From Mesorhizobium sp. dw_380 (GTDB lineage: Bacteria; Pseudomonadota; Alphaproteobacteria; Rhizobiales; Rhizobiaceae), in assembly GCF_018588885.1 (NCBI RefSeq), contig NZ_JAFFIW010000010.1, positions 62,001-126,000 of the forward strand: a stretch of 64,000 nucleotides of DNA. The letters run 5' to 3'. Shown piece after piece: positions 25,800 to 34,503 of this stretch (the stretch's first letter is position 1; every line of letters starts with the position of its first letter). The notes beneath the pieces are model-generated. The model was given only the letters and a program-made list of their open reading frames with translations. It was not told the DNA's origin and searched no databases. Both the position numbers and the translations under genes were made by a program.

Positions 25800-27866
25800 A
25801 TGAAGAAGCTTGCCGCCATTGCCGCCCTTTCCGCATCGACGCTTGGCCTGTCGGCCGGCGCATCCTTTGCCGACTACACATTGAACATCCTGCACATCAA
25901 CGACTGGCACAGCCGCATCGAAGGCAACAACAAATATGAATCGACCTGCTCGGCCGATGAGGAGACCAAGGGTGAATGCATCGGCGGCGCCGGCCGGCTG
26001 ATCACCGCGATCGCCCAGGAGCGCAAGAAGCTCGAAGGCCAGAACGTGCTCTTGCTCAGCGCCGGCGACAATTTCCAGGGCTCGCTGTTCTACACCACCT
26101 ATAAGGGCAAGGTCGAAGGCGAGTTCCTCAACGACATGAAGTTCGACGCGATGGCGCTCGGCAACCATGAATTCGACGACGGCGAGACGGCCTTGGCACC
26201 GTTTCTCGACATGATCAAGTTCCCGGTGCTCGGCGCCAATGTGAAGGCCAACGCGCAGTCCAAGCTCGGCGATCGCGTCAAGCCGTCGATCGTCGTCGAA
26301 GTCGGCGGCCAGAAGATCGGCATCATCGGTGCCGTCACCAATGACACACCCGAACTCGCCTCCCCCGGCCCCAACGTCGCAATCGAGGACGACGTCAAGT
26401 CGATTACCGCCGAGGTCGAGAAGCTGAAGGCGCAAGGCGTCAACAAGATCATCGCGGTGACCCATATCGGCTACAACCGGGAGCGCGATATAATCGCCAA
26501 GATCCCGGGCATCGATGTGGTCGTCGGCGGCCACAGCCATACGCTTTTGTCCAACACCGATCCGAAGGCGGCAGGCCCCTACCCGACGATGGTCGACAAC
26601 CCCGGCGGCTACAAGGTGCCGGTCGTGCAGGCGGCGTCCTATTCGAAATATCTCGGCGAGTTCAAGGTCGTGTTCGACGACAATGGCGTCGTCAAGTCGG
26701 CCAACGGCGATCCGATCTATCTCGACAAGTCGATCAAGCCGGATCCGGCCGTGCTCGCCCGCATCAAGGAACTCGGCGCGCCGATCGAGGCCTTGAAGAA
26801 CAAGGAGGTGGCCGAGACCACCGATGTCATCGACGGCAGCCGCGAGAGCTGCCGCACCCATGAATGCGCGATGGGCAACCTCGTCTCCGACGCCATACTC
26901 GACCGCGTCAAGGGACAGGGCGTCGAGATCGTCATCTCCAATGGCGGCGGCCTGCGCGCCTCGATCGACAAGGGCACCGTCACCATGGGCGAGGTGCTGA
27001 CCGTGTTGCCGTTCCAGAACACGCTGGCAACCTTCCAGATTTCCGGCAAGGACCTGGTCGCCGGGCTGGAAAACGGCCTCAGCCAGATCGAGGACGGCGC
27101 CGGCCGCTTCCCGCAGGTGGCCGGCCTCAAGTATTCCTTCGACAAGTCGGTCGCACCCAATGCCGGCCGCGTCAAATCCGTCGAGGTCATGGAGAACGGC
27201 GCCTGGACGCCGATCAAGCCCGACAAGGACTATCTGGTCGCCACCAACAATTATGTCCGCCAGGGCGGCGACGGCTACAAGATCTTCGCCGAAAAGGCCA
27301 GGAACGCCTACGACTACGGCCCCGGCCTCGAACAGGTCGTGGCCGATTATCTCGGCGCCCACCGACCCTACACGCCCAAGCTCGACGGCCGCATCACCGA
27401 GATCGCCGCGACAACAGCGGCGGCTCCCGCCGCCGAGCCGGCCAAGCCTGCCGAACCGGCTGACGCCGCAAAGCCCGCGGACGCGGCCCCGGCAATGCCC
27501 GAACTGCCCGCCAACTCGGGCAATATCGCCAACACACCGCCTGCCGTATCGACAGAGGCAGCGCCTCCAGCCCCGCCGGCTCCCGCTGCTCCTGCACCAG
27601 CCGAGCCTGCAAAACCGGCTGAAGTTGCTCCTGCACCGGCGACACCTGCGCAGGCAGAACCCGCGAAGCCTGCCGAACCGGCAAAGCCAGCTGAAGCGGT
27701 ACCAGCCACGGGCAGCCATGTCATCGTTACCGGCGACACCTACTGGGATCTGGCCAAGAAGGCTTATGGCGACGCGACCAAGTGGAAGGTCATTTCGGGC
27801 GCCAACAAGGGCTTTGAGCCTCACCGATTGCCGCTTGGCGCGACATTGACCATCCCGCCGAAGTAA
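25800..27866 (+). CDS. 5'-nucleotidase/UshA-type metallophosphatase with C-terminal LysM domain
   Basis: Secreted protein of 688 aa. A signal peptide (1-22, ending SAGASFA) precedes a calcineurin-like metallophosphatase domain (about 23-310). Its metal motifs are visible: HINDWHSR, GDNFQGS, GNHEFDDG and GGHSHT. The 5'-nucleotidase C-terminal domain (about 335-520) has SNGGGLRASI and QGGDGYKIF. After about 530 comes a 100-residue Ala/Pro/Glu linker and a LysM module (about 640-688, starting HVIVTGDTYWDLAKKAYG). Probable role: periplasmic hydrolysis of nucleotides or related phosphoesters while held on peptidoglycan. The LysM tail is unusual for UshA-like enzymes. GGGAG precedes the ATG. Confidence 0.9.
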   Translation: MKKLAAIAALSASTLGLSAGASFADYTLNILHINDWHSRIEGNNKYESTCSADEETKGECIGGAGRLITAIAQERKKLEGQNVLLLSAGDNFQGSLFYTTYKGKVEGEFLNDMKFDAMALGNHEFDDGETALAPFLDMIKFPVLGANVKANAQSKLGDRVKPSIVVEVGGQKIGIIGAVTNDTPELASPGPNVAIEDDVKSITAEVEKLKAQGVNKIIAVTHIGYNRERDIIAKIPGIDVVVGGHSHTLLSNTDPKAAGPYPTMVDNPGGYKVPVVQAASYSKYLGEFKVVFDDNGVVKSANGDPIYLDKSIKPDPAVLARIKELGAPIEALKNKEVAETTDVIDGSRESCRTHECAMGNLVSDAILDRVKGQGVEIVISNGGGLRASIDKGTVTMGEVLTVLPFQNTLATFQISGKDLVAGLENGLSQIEDGAGRFPQVAGLKYSFDKSVAPNAGRVKSVEVMENGAWTPIKPDKDYLVATNNYVRQGGDGYKIFAEKARNAYDYGPGLEQVVADYLGAHRPYTPKLDGRITEIAATTAAAPAAEPAKPAEPADAAKPADAAPAMPELPANSGNIANTPPAVSTEAAPPAPPAPAAPAPAEPAKPAEVAPAPATPAQAEPAKPAEPAKPAEAVPATGSHVIVTGDTYWDLAKKAYGDATKWKVISGANKGFEPHRLPLGATLTIPPK

Positions 27867-27886
27867 GGGCCTCGCTATCGCGCGCA

Positions 27887-27926
27887 GGAACACCCGCCCG
27901 GCAAACCGTGCGGGTGTTTCCCTTTT
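27887..27926 (+). terminator. Intrinsic terminator after the metallophosphatase gene
   Basis: A 9-bp core stem (AACACCCGC / GCGGGTGTT, extendable by two pairs, 12-nt loop) is followed by TCCCTTTT, 20 nt after the stop. Confidence 0.75.
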
Positions 27927-28000
27927 GAGGTAAGGTGCGGCCAGACGCTGCATTGAAAGCGCGCACAAGATGGTTAGGTTCGCGTCTTCCGGAGAACCTT

Positions 28001-29065
28001 ATGACGCTTTCCACCCCTGTCGATCCCAAAGCCGCGACGGCTGTCGGCCCATTGCCCGCCGGCCATCCGCCGGGCAAGGCCGGCAAGGTCGGCGTCATGC
28101 TCGTCAATCTCGGCACCCCTGACGGCACCGATTTCAAGCCGATGTGGCGTTACCTCAGGGAATTCCTGTCCGATCCACGCGTCATCGAACTCAACAGGGC
28201 GATTTGGTATCCGATCCTTTATGGGCTCGTGCTCACCACGCGGCCGAAGAGATCGGGGGCCAATTATGCCCGGATCTGGAACCGGGAGAAGAACGAGTCG
28301 CCGCTGCGCACCTACACCCGCGCTCAAGGCGAAAAGCTGGCCGAGGCACTACGCGATCTGCCCGGTGTCGTCGTCGACTGGGCTATGCGCTACGGCAACC
28401 CCTCGACGGCGAGCGTCGCCGAACGTCTGGTCGCGCAGGGCTGCGACCGTATCCTGAGCTTCCCGCTCTATCCGCAATATTCCGCGACCACCACGGCCAC
28501 CGCCAATGACCAGCTGTTTCGCGCGTTGATGAAGATGCGGGCGGCACCGGCCATCCGCAGCGTGCCGCCATACTATGCCGAACCGGTCTACATCGAAGCG
28601 CTGGCCCACTCGATCAAACGGCACCTGGCGACGCTCGATTTCGAGCCGGAGGTGGTCATCACCTCCTACCATGGCATCCCGAGACCATATTCCGACAGGG
28701 GCGACCCCTACCAGGCGCATTGCCTGGAGACGACACGGCTGCTGCGCGAGAAGCTAGGCTGGAGCGAGAAGAAGCTGATCACCACCTTCCAGTCGCGCTT
28801 CGGCGCGCAGGAATGGCTGCAGCCCTATACCGACAAGACGGTCGAGGAGCTGGCCAAGGAGGGCGTGCGGTCGATCGCCATCGTCAATCCCGGTTTTTCC
28901 GTCGACTGCATCGAGACGCTGGACGAGATCGGCCGCGAGGCGGCCGAGACCTTCCATCATGCCGGCGGCAAGGATTTCGCCCATATTCCTTGCCTCAACG
29001 ACAGTGCCGAGGGCATGGCGGTGATCGAGGCCATGGTGCGGCGCGAACTGTCCGGCTGGGTCTAA
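28001..29065 (+). CDS. hemH: Ferrochelatase
   Basis: Inserts Fe(II) into protoporphyrin IX, the last step of protoheme synthesis; peripheral to the inner membrane. Length 354 aa. Active-site His224 lies in SYHGIPRPY and the metal-relay Glu337 in CLNDSAEGM. The N-terminal VMLVNLGTPDG is typical. The ATG at 28001 has GGAG six bases upstream. The stop codon TAA is part of the terminal bases of a palindromic repeat (29063-29136). No heme-regulatory neighbour is seen. Confidence 0.95.
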   Translation: MTLSTPVDPKAATAVGPLPAGHPPGKAGKVGVMLVNLGTPDGTDFKPMWRYLREFLSDPRVIELNRAIWYPILYGLVLTTRPKRSGANYARIWNREKNESPLRTYTRAQGEKLAEALRDLPGVVVDWAMRYGNPSTASVAERLVAQGCDRILSFPLYPQYSATTTATANDQLFRALMKMRAAPAIRSVPPYYAEPVYIEALAHSIKRHLATLDFEPEVVITSYHGIPRPYSDRGDPYQAHCLETTRLLREKLGWSEKKLITTFQSRFGAQEWLQPYTDKTVEELAKEGVRSIAIVNPGFSVDCIETLDEIGREAAETFHHAGGKDFAHIPCLNDSAEGMAVIEAMVRRELSGWV

Positions 29066-29136
29066 AGCAATTCCAGGAAAAGTGTGAAACGGTTTTCCCG
29101 GGAAAAGCGCGTAGCGCTTTCCCAGGGGAATTGCGT
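29063..29136. repeat. Palindromic repeat at the hemH stop codon
   Basis: Element of about 74 bp beginning TAAAGCAATTCCAGGAAAAG and ending with the inverted GGGGAATTGCGT; the centre holds the inverted pair GGGAAAAGCGC / GCGCTTTCCC. The first 26 bases match, on the opposite strand, the right end of the repeat at 51771-51820. The leading TAA is the hemH stop. Confidence 0.8.
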
Positions 29137-29502
29137 CAAACAGAGTTGGAGCGGCTCGCCGGACGAGGACTTCGCGAGACACTGCGCGACGCGTTGATCG
29201 CCGACAAGAGCGCGCGCATCGCCACAAAACTTAGCCGGCTATTTCCACATCTCGACGTCAGGCCTGAATTTGCCTGGACCGGTTCCTTCGGCACCACGAC
29301 CACTGGCCTGCCCCATATCGGCGCCATTCCGGGACACCCGCGCATCCATGCCGTAATGGGTTACGGCGGCAACGGCATTATCTTCTCGCAGATCGCTTCC
29401 GAGATCGTCTCGGCCTCGATCGGCGGGCTTGATGATACGGATGCGGAGCCATTTGCCTTCAACCACTGGGTGCAAAGCTACAAACAATCCCTCATCACCT
29501 GA
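29131..29502 (+). pseudogene. C-terminal fragment of a DAO-family FAD oxidoreductase
   Basis: This 123-codon frame, ending TGA at 29502, reads as the C-terminal part of a glycine/D-amino-acid oxidase-like enzyme: EFAWTGSFGTTTTGLPHIG, then IHAVMGYGGNGIIFSQIASE. In intact members this segment follows an FAD-binding Rossmann domain of about 300 residues that is absent here. The fragment begins right at the end of the palindromic repeat after hemH and has no start codon with a ribosome-binding site. It is probably a decayed remnant and not expressed. Confidence 0.78.
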
Positions 29503-29590
29503 TTGTAACGCTATTGAAACAGAATTAAGTCTTTGGTGAAGCCGGCTGCGCGGGAGTGGCTCTCGCGGCCTGCCTCTGAGGGAGAGCCAA

Positions 29591-30541
29591 ATGGATTTCA
29601 GTGGTTTCGATATTGCGATTGGTGCACTTGCCCTTCTGGTACTGGTGCTTCTCATCAAAGGCATCAGGACCATTCCGCAAGGCTACAATTATACGGTAGA
29701 GCGCTTCGGCCGTTACACCAAGACACTGAGCCCAGGCCTCAATTTCATTTTCCCGTTCGTCGACCGCGTCGGCGCCAAGATGAACATGATGGAGCAAGTG
29801 CTCGACGTTCCGAGCCAGGAGATCATCACCCGCGACAATGCCATCGTCGGTGTCGACGGCATCGCCTTTTTCCAGATCCTCAGCGCGGCCCAGGCAGCTT
29901 ATCAGGTCTCGGGCCTGCAGAACGCCATCCTCAACCTGACGATGACCAACATCCGTACCGTCATGGGTTCCATGGACCTCGACGAGCTGTTGTCCAACCG
30001 CGACGCCATCAACGAGCGCCTGCTGCGCGTCGTCGACGAAGCAGCGCATCCGTGGGGCATCAAGATCACCCGCGTCGAGATCAAGGACATCAACCCGCCG
30101 GCCAACCTCATCGAATCGATGGGCCGGCAGATGACCGCCGAGCGCAACAAGCGGGCGCAGATCCTCGCCGCCGAAGGCCTCAAGCAGTCGCAGATCCTCG
30201 AAGCCGAGGGCCGCAAGGAAGCCGCCTTCCGCGACGCCGAGGCGCGCGAGCGCTCGGCCGAGGCGGAAGCCCGAGCCACGCAGGTGGTGTCGGAAGCGAT
30301 TTCCAAGGGCGACGTGCAGGCGCTGAACTACTTCGTCGCCCAAAAATACACCGAGGCGCTGGGCAGGATCGGCACCGCCACCAACAGCAAGATCGTGCTG
30401 ATGCCCTTCGAGGCATCGTCTCTGATCGGCTCGCTCGGCGGCATCGGCGAGATCGCCAAGGAAGTCTTCCGCAGCGAAGGCACGACCGGCGCGCAAAGGC
30501 AGTCCGCGCGCCCGCCCGTCGTGCGCCAGAGCGAAAATTGA
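29591..30541 (+). CDS. qmcA: SPFH/stomatin-like protein QmcA
   Basis: Membrane-microdomain scaffold of 316 aa. One N-terminal membrane segment (about 5-24) is followed by an SPFH/band-7 domain (about 25-180, beginning [15 protein letters not shown]) and a long charged helix (about 180-250, repeated EA/ER-rich) that mediates oligomer formation. A C-terminal hydrophobic patch ([15 protein letters not shown]) follows. In many bacteria it pairs with an NfeD protein; here the NfeD gene follows after 76 nt containing a palindromic repeat. A GAGGGAGAG site precedes ATG 29591. Probable role: membrane protein quality control. Confidence 0.92.
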   Translation: MDFSGFDIAIGALALLVLVLLIKGIRTIPQGYNYTVERFGRYTKTLSPGLNFIFPFVDRVGAKMNMMEQVLDVPSQEIITRDNAIVGVDGIAFFQILSAAQAAYQVSGLQNAILNLTMTNIRTVMGSMDLDELLSNRDAINERLLRVVDEAAHPWGIKITRVEIKDINPPANLIESMGRQMTAERNKRAQILAAEGLKQSQILEAEGRKEAAFRDAEARERSAEAEARATQVVSEAISKGDVQALNYFVAQKYTEALGRIGTATNSKIVLMPFEASSLIGSLGGIGEIAKEVFRSEGTTGAQRQSARPPVVRQSEN

Positions 30542-30550
30542 GATCATAGG

Positions 30551-30596
30551 AGCATGATCCCGAAAAGTGGGAACCGGTTTTCGGAAAGATCATGCT
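30551..30596. repeat. Palindromic repeat between qmcA and the nfeD-like gene
   Basis: A 46-bp palindrome: outer arms AGCATGATC and GATCATGCT, inner arms CCGAAAA and TTTTCGG around GTGGGAACCGG. Same design as the element at 6925-6967. It fills most of the qmcA-nfeD spacer and could fold in the transcript. Confidence 0.85.
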
Positions 30597-30617
30597 CAAG
30601 CTGAAAGAAGCACTCCC

Positions 30618-31082
30618 ATGTTCGACCGCATCGTTTCTGAACTTGGCCCTTGGAACTGGATAGTGTTGGGCTTCGCCCTGCTGGTCATGGAAGTCGTCGC
30701 ACCAGGCATCTTCATGCTGTGGATCGGCATCGCGGCGCTCATCATCGGCGCCGTGTCGCTGCTGATCTGGGATGCCGCGATCTGGACCTGGCAGGTTCAG
30801 GTCCTCGCATTCCTCGCGCTGTCGCTGGTCTCGGCCTATGTCGGCAAGAAACTGGTCGGCGGGCGCCATGACCCGACGGACCAGCCGCTGCTCAACCGGC
30901 GCGGCGCGCAGATGATCGGCAGGATGGCCACGCTTGCCGAGCCGATCCGGGACGGCCGTGGCCGCATCAAGCTCGGCGACACGCTATGGCGCGTCTCCGG
31001 CCCGGACCTGCCGGCGGGCACGCAGGTGCGTGTCACCGGAGCAGCGGATACCGATCTGGAATTGACGGTGGAGCGGGTCTGA
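30618..31082 (+). CDS. NfeD family membrane protein
   Basis: A 154-aa protein with three N-terminal membrane segments (about 13-75; ending LVSAYVGKKLVG) and a C-terminal OB-fold domain (about 90-154; GRMATLAEPIRDGRGRIKLG, then VTGAADTDLELTVERV). Short NfeD proteins work with SPFH partners such as QmcA, encoded directly upstream. ATG 30618 is preceded by a GAAAGAAG segment. The pair is probably cotranscribed although a palindrome lies between them. Confidence 0.88.
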   Translation: MFDRIVSELGPWNWIVLGFALLVMEVVAPGIFMLWIGIAALIIGAVSLLIWDAAIWTWQVQVLAFLALSLVSAYVGKKLVGGRHDPTDQPLLNRRGAQMIGRMATLAEPIRDGRGRIKLGDTLWRVSGPDLPAGTQVRVTGAADTDLELTVERV

Positions 31083-31107
31083 CGTTCACAGCACCCCATT
31101 TGGGTAG

Positions 31108-31310
31108 GTGTGTTGAGATTCAGGTCAGGCCGCGTCGAAAATGGTGGCTTCCGAGAACCGGAGCGGAGCGTACTTTTGTACGTGAGCACCGGCCTACGCC
31201 GGCCGTAGCCTTACCCGGCACGACCACTCATGGGTGCTTCGGCCGGCGAAGGCCGGAAGCGCAGGAAGCCGCCATTTGCAGGCCGGCCCCACCTGAATAT
31301 CAGCACACCT
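31108..31310. repeat. Long palindromic (RIME-like) repeat, copy A, with nested insertion
   Basis: About 203 bp lying between the convergent nfeD-like and kdsD genes. Outer arms read GGTGTGTTGAGATTCAGGT and ACCTGAATATCAGCACACC. Inside is the pair TACTTTTGTA and the shared GAACCGGAGCGGAGCGTACTT block. Compared with copy B (34362-34503) it carries an extra 64 bp at 31193-31256. The last two bases are the first two of the CTA that encodes, on the minus strand, the kdsD TAG stop. Confidence 0.85.
31193..31256. repeat. 64-bp palindromic element nested in repeat copy A
   Basis: This segment is absent from copy B, where the flanks GAGCACCGG and AAGCGCAGG are joined directly. Its ends form an imperfect inverted repeat (CTACGCCGGCCGTAG on the left, CTTCGGCCGGCGAAG on the right). 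CCGG stands at both junctions, as a 4-bp duplication would leave. Confidence 0.65.
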
Positions 31311-32310
31311 AGGCGGCGCCGATGCGAAGCAGGTCGTGGAAATGCACCACGCCCAGCGGCATGTTGTTCCTGGTCACCACCAGCGCGCCGACATTGTGCT
31401 CGTTGAGCAGCGCGATCGCCGTGCCGGCGAGCGTCTGCGGGTCGACTGTCTTGGGCGTGCGGGTCATCACCTCGTCGACGATGACCTCGGCCAGGTTACG
31501 GTGCAGGTTGCGCGCCACATCACCGTCGGTGATGATCCCGGCCAGCTCGCCGTTCGCGTCGACGATCAGGACGCAGCCGACCTTCTTCTGCGACAGCGTC
31601 ATGACCGCTTCCGGCATCTTGGTGCCGAGCGAAGCCAATGGAATCTGATCGCCGACCCGCATGATCTCGGAGACCATGGTCAGGTTGGCGCCGAGCTGGC
31701 CGCCGGGATGGAAGGTGCGGAAATGGTCCGGCGTGAAACCGCGCGCCTCGAGCAGCGCGATCGCCAGCGCGTCGCCAATGACCAGTTGCAGTAAGGTCGA
31801 CGTCGTCGGCGCCAGGCCGTGCGGACAGGCCTCGGGGCTGCGAGGCAAAAGCAGCACGACGTCGGCCGCGCGCGCCAGCGCCGATGTCTCGCCGGAGGTG
31901 ACGGCGATGAGCGGAATGGAGAAGCGCCTGGAATAGGCGACGATGCCCAGCATCTCCTTGCTCTCGCCGGACCATGAGATGGCGATGATGGCATCGTCAC
32001 GGGCGATCATGCCGAGATCGCCATGGTTGGCCTCGACGGGATGGACGAAGAAGGCCGGCGTGCCGGTCGAGGCCAGCGTCGCCGCGATCTTCGAGCCGAT
32101 ATGGCCGCTTTTGCCGATGCCGGTGACGATCAGCCGGCCCTTGATGTTCGAGATCATCTCGACGGCCTGCGCGAACGGCGCGGCCAGTCCGTCCTCGAGC
32201 GCTTCGGCAAGGGCGGCGATCCCGGCCTGCTCGGTTGCCACCGTTCTCAGCGCCGAAGCGATCGAGGCTTGCCCGTCCAACGGCTTCTTATCCAGGGATT
32301 TCGCATGCAT
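31309..32310 (-). CDS. kdsD: Arabinose-5-phosphate isomerase (KpsF/GutQ family)
   Basis: Converts ribulose 5-phosphate to arabinose 5-phosphate, the first step toward KDO for lipopolysaccharide. Length 333 aa from ATG 32310, close to E. coli KdsD (328 aa). The SIS domain (about 40-175) includes VTGIGKSGHIGSK and ISWSGESKE; two CBS domains (about 215-330) follow. The start is uncertain: a TTG 22 codons upstream (32376) keeps the frame open, but neither has a strong ribosome-binding site. The TAG stop coincides with the edge of a palindromic repeat. Confidence 0.9.
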   Translation of the reverse strand: MHAKSLDKKPLDGQASIASALRTVATEQAGIAALAEALEDGLAAPFAQAVEMISNIKGRLIVTGIGKSGHIGSKIAATLASTGTPAFFVHPVEANHGDLGMIARDDAIIAISWSGESKEMLGIVAYSRRFSIPLIAVTSGETSALARAADVVLLLPRSPEACPHGLAPTTSTLLQLVIGDALAIALLEARGFTPDHFRTFHPGGQLGANLTMVSEIMRVGDQIPLASLGTKMPEAVMTLSQKKVGCVLIVDANGELAGIITDGDVARNLHRNLAEVIVDEVMTRTPKTVDPQTLAGTAIALLNEHNVGALVVTRNNMPLGVVHFHDLLRIGAA

Positions 32311-32558
32311 GGATGATGCGATTAGCGCTTTGCCGCCCGCCTGTCCAACAGAAATGGCCCCACGCCTGTCGGCCAAACCGGTGCCAAGGATTGGTGCACG
32401 ACAAGCATCAAAACAAGAAGCTTAACGCAGGCCGTATGATTCCGTTTCGAAATCGGCGCTTGAGGCCCGTGACGGCCGCCGCCTCAACCCTCCGTTAACC
32501 ATCCCCATTTACGGTTCGGTAAGTATGGCGCGCGTGCGCCGCGCAAGCAGTGGTGGCG

Positions 32559-34340
32559 ATGTCCGGGGCCCAGCCAGAAAAATCAAGAGGACGACAGGGC
32601 AAGGCGGCCTGCGCCTTGCTGCTGGCGACCAGCATGCTTGCGTTGCTGCGCCCGGGACTGCTTCATGCCCAGGAAACGGAGCTGCGCGGCGAGGTTTCCG
32701 AATCGGCGATCCTGTCCGACCAGCAGCGCAAGGCAAAGCAGCTTGCCCTCGCCGCCCAAGGCCAGCAGGCACCCACCAACGCCGCGCAGGACGATACGCC
32801 GCCGCGCACCTATTTGCCGGCCAGCGCCGGCGCCATCCCTGACGACAGCGATACGAATGCCGCCACCGGCAGCGTTTTCGATCCACCGCAGGCGACAGAC
32901 GATACGTCCACCGACAATCCGCCGCCCAAGCCTCGCCGTCGGCCATCGGCTGCCGGGCAGAAAGCGACGGATCAGGACAAGACCAAGCCCGACGCGAAGG
33001 CAGCCGACAAGGCGAAGAAGAAAAAGGCGACCGCCGCGACCACGGGCACCAAGGCGGCCGCGGCCGATGACAGCGATAGTGCCGCGACGGATCAGGAAGC
33101 AGCCAACCGCCGTGCCCTCACCATCGACAGCGCCGACAAGCAGAAACTCGACCTCGGCGCCGAGCGCACCGCCGCCATCGAAGGCCAGAACAAGAAAGCC
33201 GAGGACGATCCGTTCGCCGCCACCGGCGTCAAATGGGGCTCCTTCGTCATTCGGCCGACGATCGAACAGGGCCTGACCGCCACGACAAACGGCGATTCGA
33301 GCAGTGCCGGTACATCGGCGCTGCTGTCCGAGACGGCGTTGCGCTTTTCCGCCATTTCCGACTGGCGCGAAAACTCCGCCAGCATCGACGGCTATGGCCT
33401 GTTCCGCGAGACCGTGTCGGGCTACCGGGTTCACGATGCGCAAGGCCGCATCGAAGGCCAGCTCAATGTCGACCTCGACAACGAACTGCGCGCCATCGCC
33501 AAGCTCGGCTACGAAGCGGTGCCGGAGACGGCCTCGTCACCCAATGCCATTGCCGGCGTCAGCACCCAGCCGCTGCGGCAGACGATCGACGGCAGCCTCG
33601 GCATCGAAAAGGCCGTCGGCAAGATGCAATACACGCTGACCGGCGCGGTCTCGCATGATTTCTATGGCGACGCCAAGCTTTCGGACGGCACCTCGCTGTC
33701 GCAGAAGGACCAAGACAACACGCTCTACACGGCGACCTTGCGCACCGGCTACGAAATCTCCCCGGCGCTCACCCCGTTCACCGAAATCGAGGTCGGCCGC
33801 CGGACTTACGACCAGCGCATCGACAATGAAGGCTTCGAGCGCTCCTCGACGCGGCTCGGCGCTCGCGCTGGCCTGCAACTCGACATGGGCGAGAAGCTGT
33901 CGGGTGAATTCTCGGCCGGGTGGCTGCGGGAAGCGATCGACGACAACAGCCTGGAGCCCATTTCGGGCGCGACCGTCAACGCCGACCTCAAATGGTCGCC
34001 GGAGCGCGGAACCACGATCGGCCTGACCGGCAAGACCACCGTCGAGACCACGACCACAGCGGGTGAAAGTGGCGATATCCTCTACTCCGGCCGCCTGACG
34101 GGCGAACGGCAGATCCGCGCCAACCTTACCGGCAACGCGGCTCTGGGCCTGGATTGGCGCGATTATGTCGGCATTGACGGCCATGACAGGATATTGAGCG
34201 CCGAGGCCGGGCTGACCTGGTGGCTGAACCGCTATGCCGGCCTCACCACCCGGGTCAAGACCGAAAAGCTGACCAGCAACCTGCCCGGCCGAGACTACAC
34301 CGCCAACAGCATCTACCTCGGCGTGAAGGTGCAGCGCTGA
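32559..34340 (+). CDS. Outer-membrane beta-barrel protein with low-complexity N-terminal region
   Basis: Exported protein of 593 aa. A signal peptide (about 1-38, ending LLHAQ) precedes a hydrophilic, disordered region (about 40-220) rich in Ala, Pro, Lys and Asp, including KAKKKKATAATTG. From about 225 to the end come alternating amphipathic strands typical of a beta-barrel, closing with YLGVKVQR. It resembles the alphaproteobacterial outer membrane beta-barrel (BBP2-type) proteins. Function unknown. The start ATG 32559 has no clear ribosome-binding site; GTG 32550, in frame, is equally possible. It lies divergent from kdsD and convergent with galU. Confidence 0.75.
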   Translation: MSGAQPEKSRGRQGKAACALLLATSMLALLRPGLLHAQETELRGEVSESAILSDQQRKAKQLALAAQGQQAPTNAAQDDTPPRTYLPASAGAIPDDSDTNAATGSVFDPPQATDDTSTDNPPPKPRRRPSAAGQKATDQDKTKPDAKAADKAKKKKATAATTGTKAAAADDSDSAATDQEAANRRALTIDSADKQKLDLGAERTAAIEGQNKKAEDDPFAATGVKWGSFVIRPTIEQGLTATTNGDSSSAGTSALLSETALRFSAISDWRENSASIDGYGLFRETVSGYRVHDAQGRIEGQLNVDLDNELRAIAKLGYEAVPETASSPNAIAGVSTQPLRQTIDGSLGIEKAVGKMQYTLTGAVSHDFYGDAKLSDGTSLSQKDQDNTLYTATLRTGYEISPALTPFTEIEVGRRTYDQRIDNEGFERSSTRLGARAGLQLDMGEKLSGEFSAGWLREAIDDNSLEPISGATVNADLKWSPERGTTIGLTGKTTVETTTTAGESGDILYSGRLTGERQIRANLTGNAALGLDWRDYVGIDGHDRILSAEAGLTWWLNRYAGLTTRVKTEKLTSNLPGRDYTANSIYLGVKVQR

Positions 34341-34361
34341 GCGCGTGCGAACCAACGCCAA

Positions 34362-34503
34362 GGATATGTTGAGATTCAGGTCAGGCCGCGCCGAGAGTGG
34401 TGGGTTCCGAGAACCGGAGCGGAGCGTACTTAAAGTACGTGAGCACCGGAAGCGCAGGAAGCCGACATTCGCAGGCCGGCATCACCTGAATATCGGCATA
34501 TCC
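34362..34503. repeat. Long palindromic (RIME-like) repeat, copy B
   Basis: About 142 bp between the convergent beta-barrel and galU genes. Outer arms read GGATATGTTGAGATTCAGGT and ACCTGAATATCGGCATATCC; the centre holds TACTTAAAGTA. It is the uninterrupted partner of copy A and, like it, ends at the first base of the minus-strand TAG stop (here of galU). Confidence 0.87.

Noticed and set aside
25752..27968. 738-codon open frame on the minus strand opposite the metallophosphatase gene
   Set aside because: Shadow frame caused by GC-rich codon bias; its product is Arg/Gly/Cys-rich low complexity, whereas the plus strand encodes a clear UshA-type enzyme with signal peptide and motifs.
29063..31310. 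Cluster of repeats as a CRISPR array
   Set aside because: The repeats are isolated palindromes at different gene ends, without regular spacers, and no cas genes are present.
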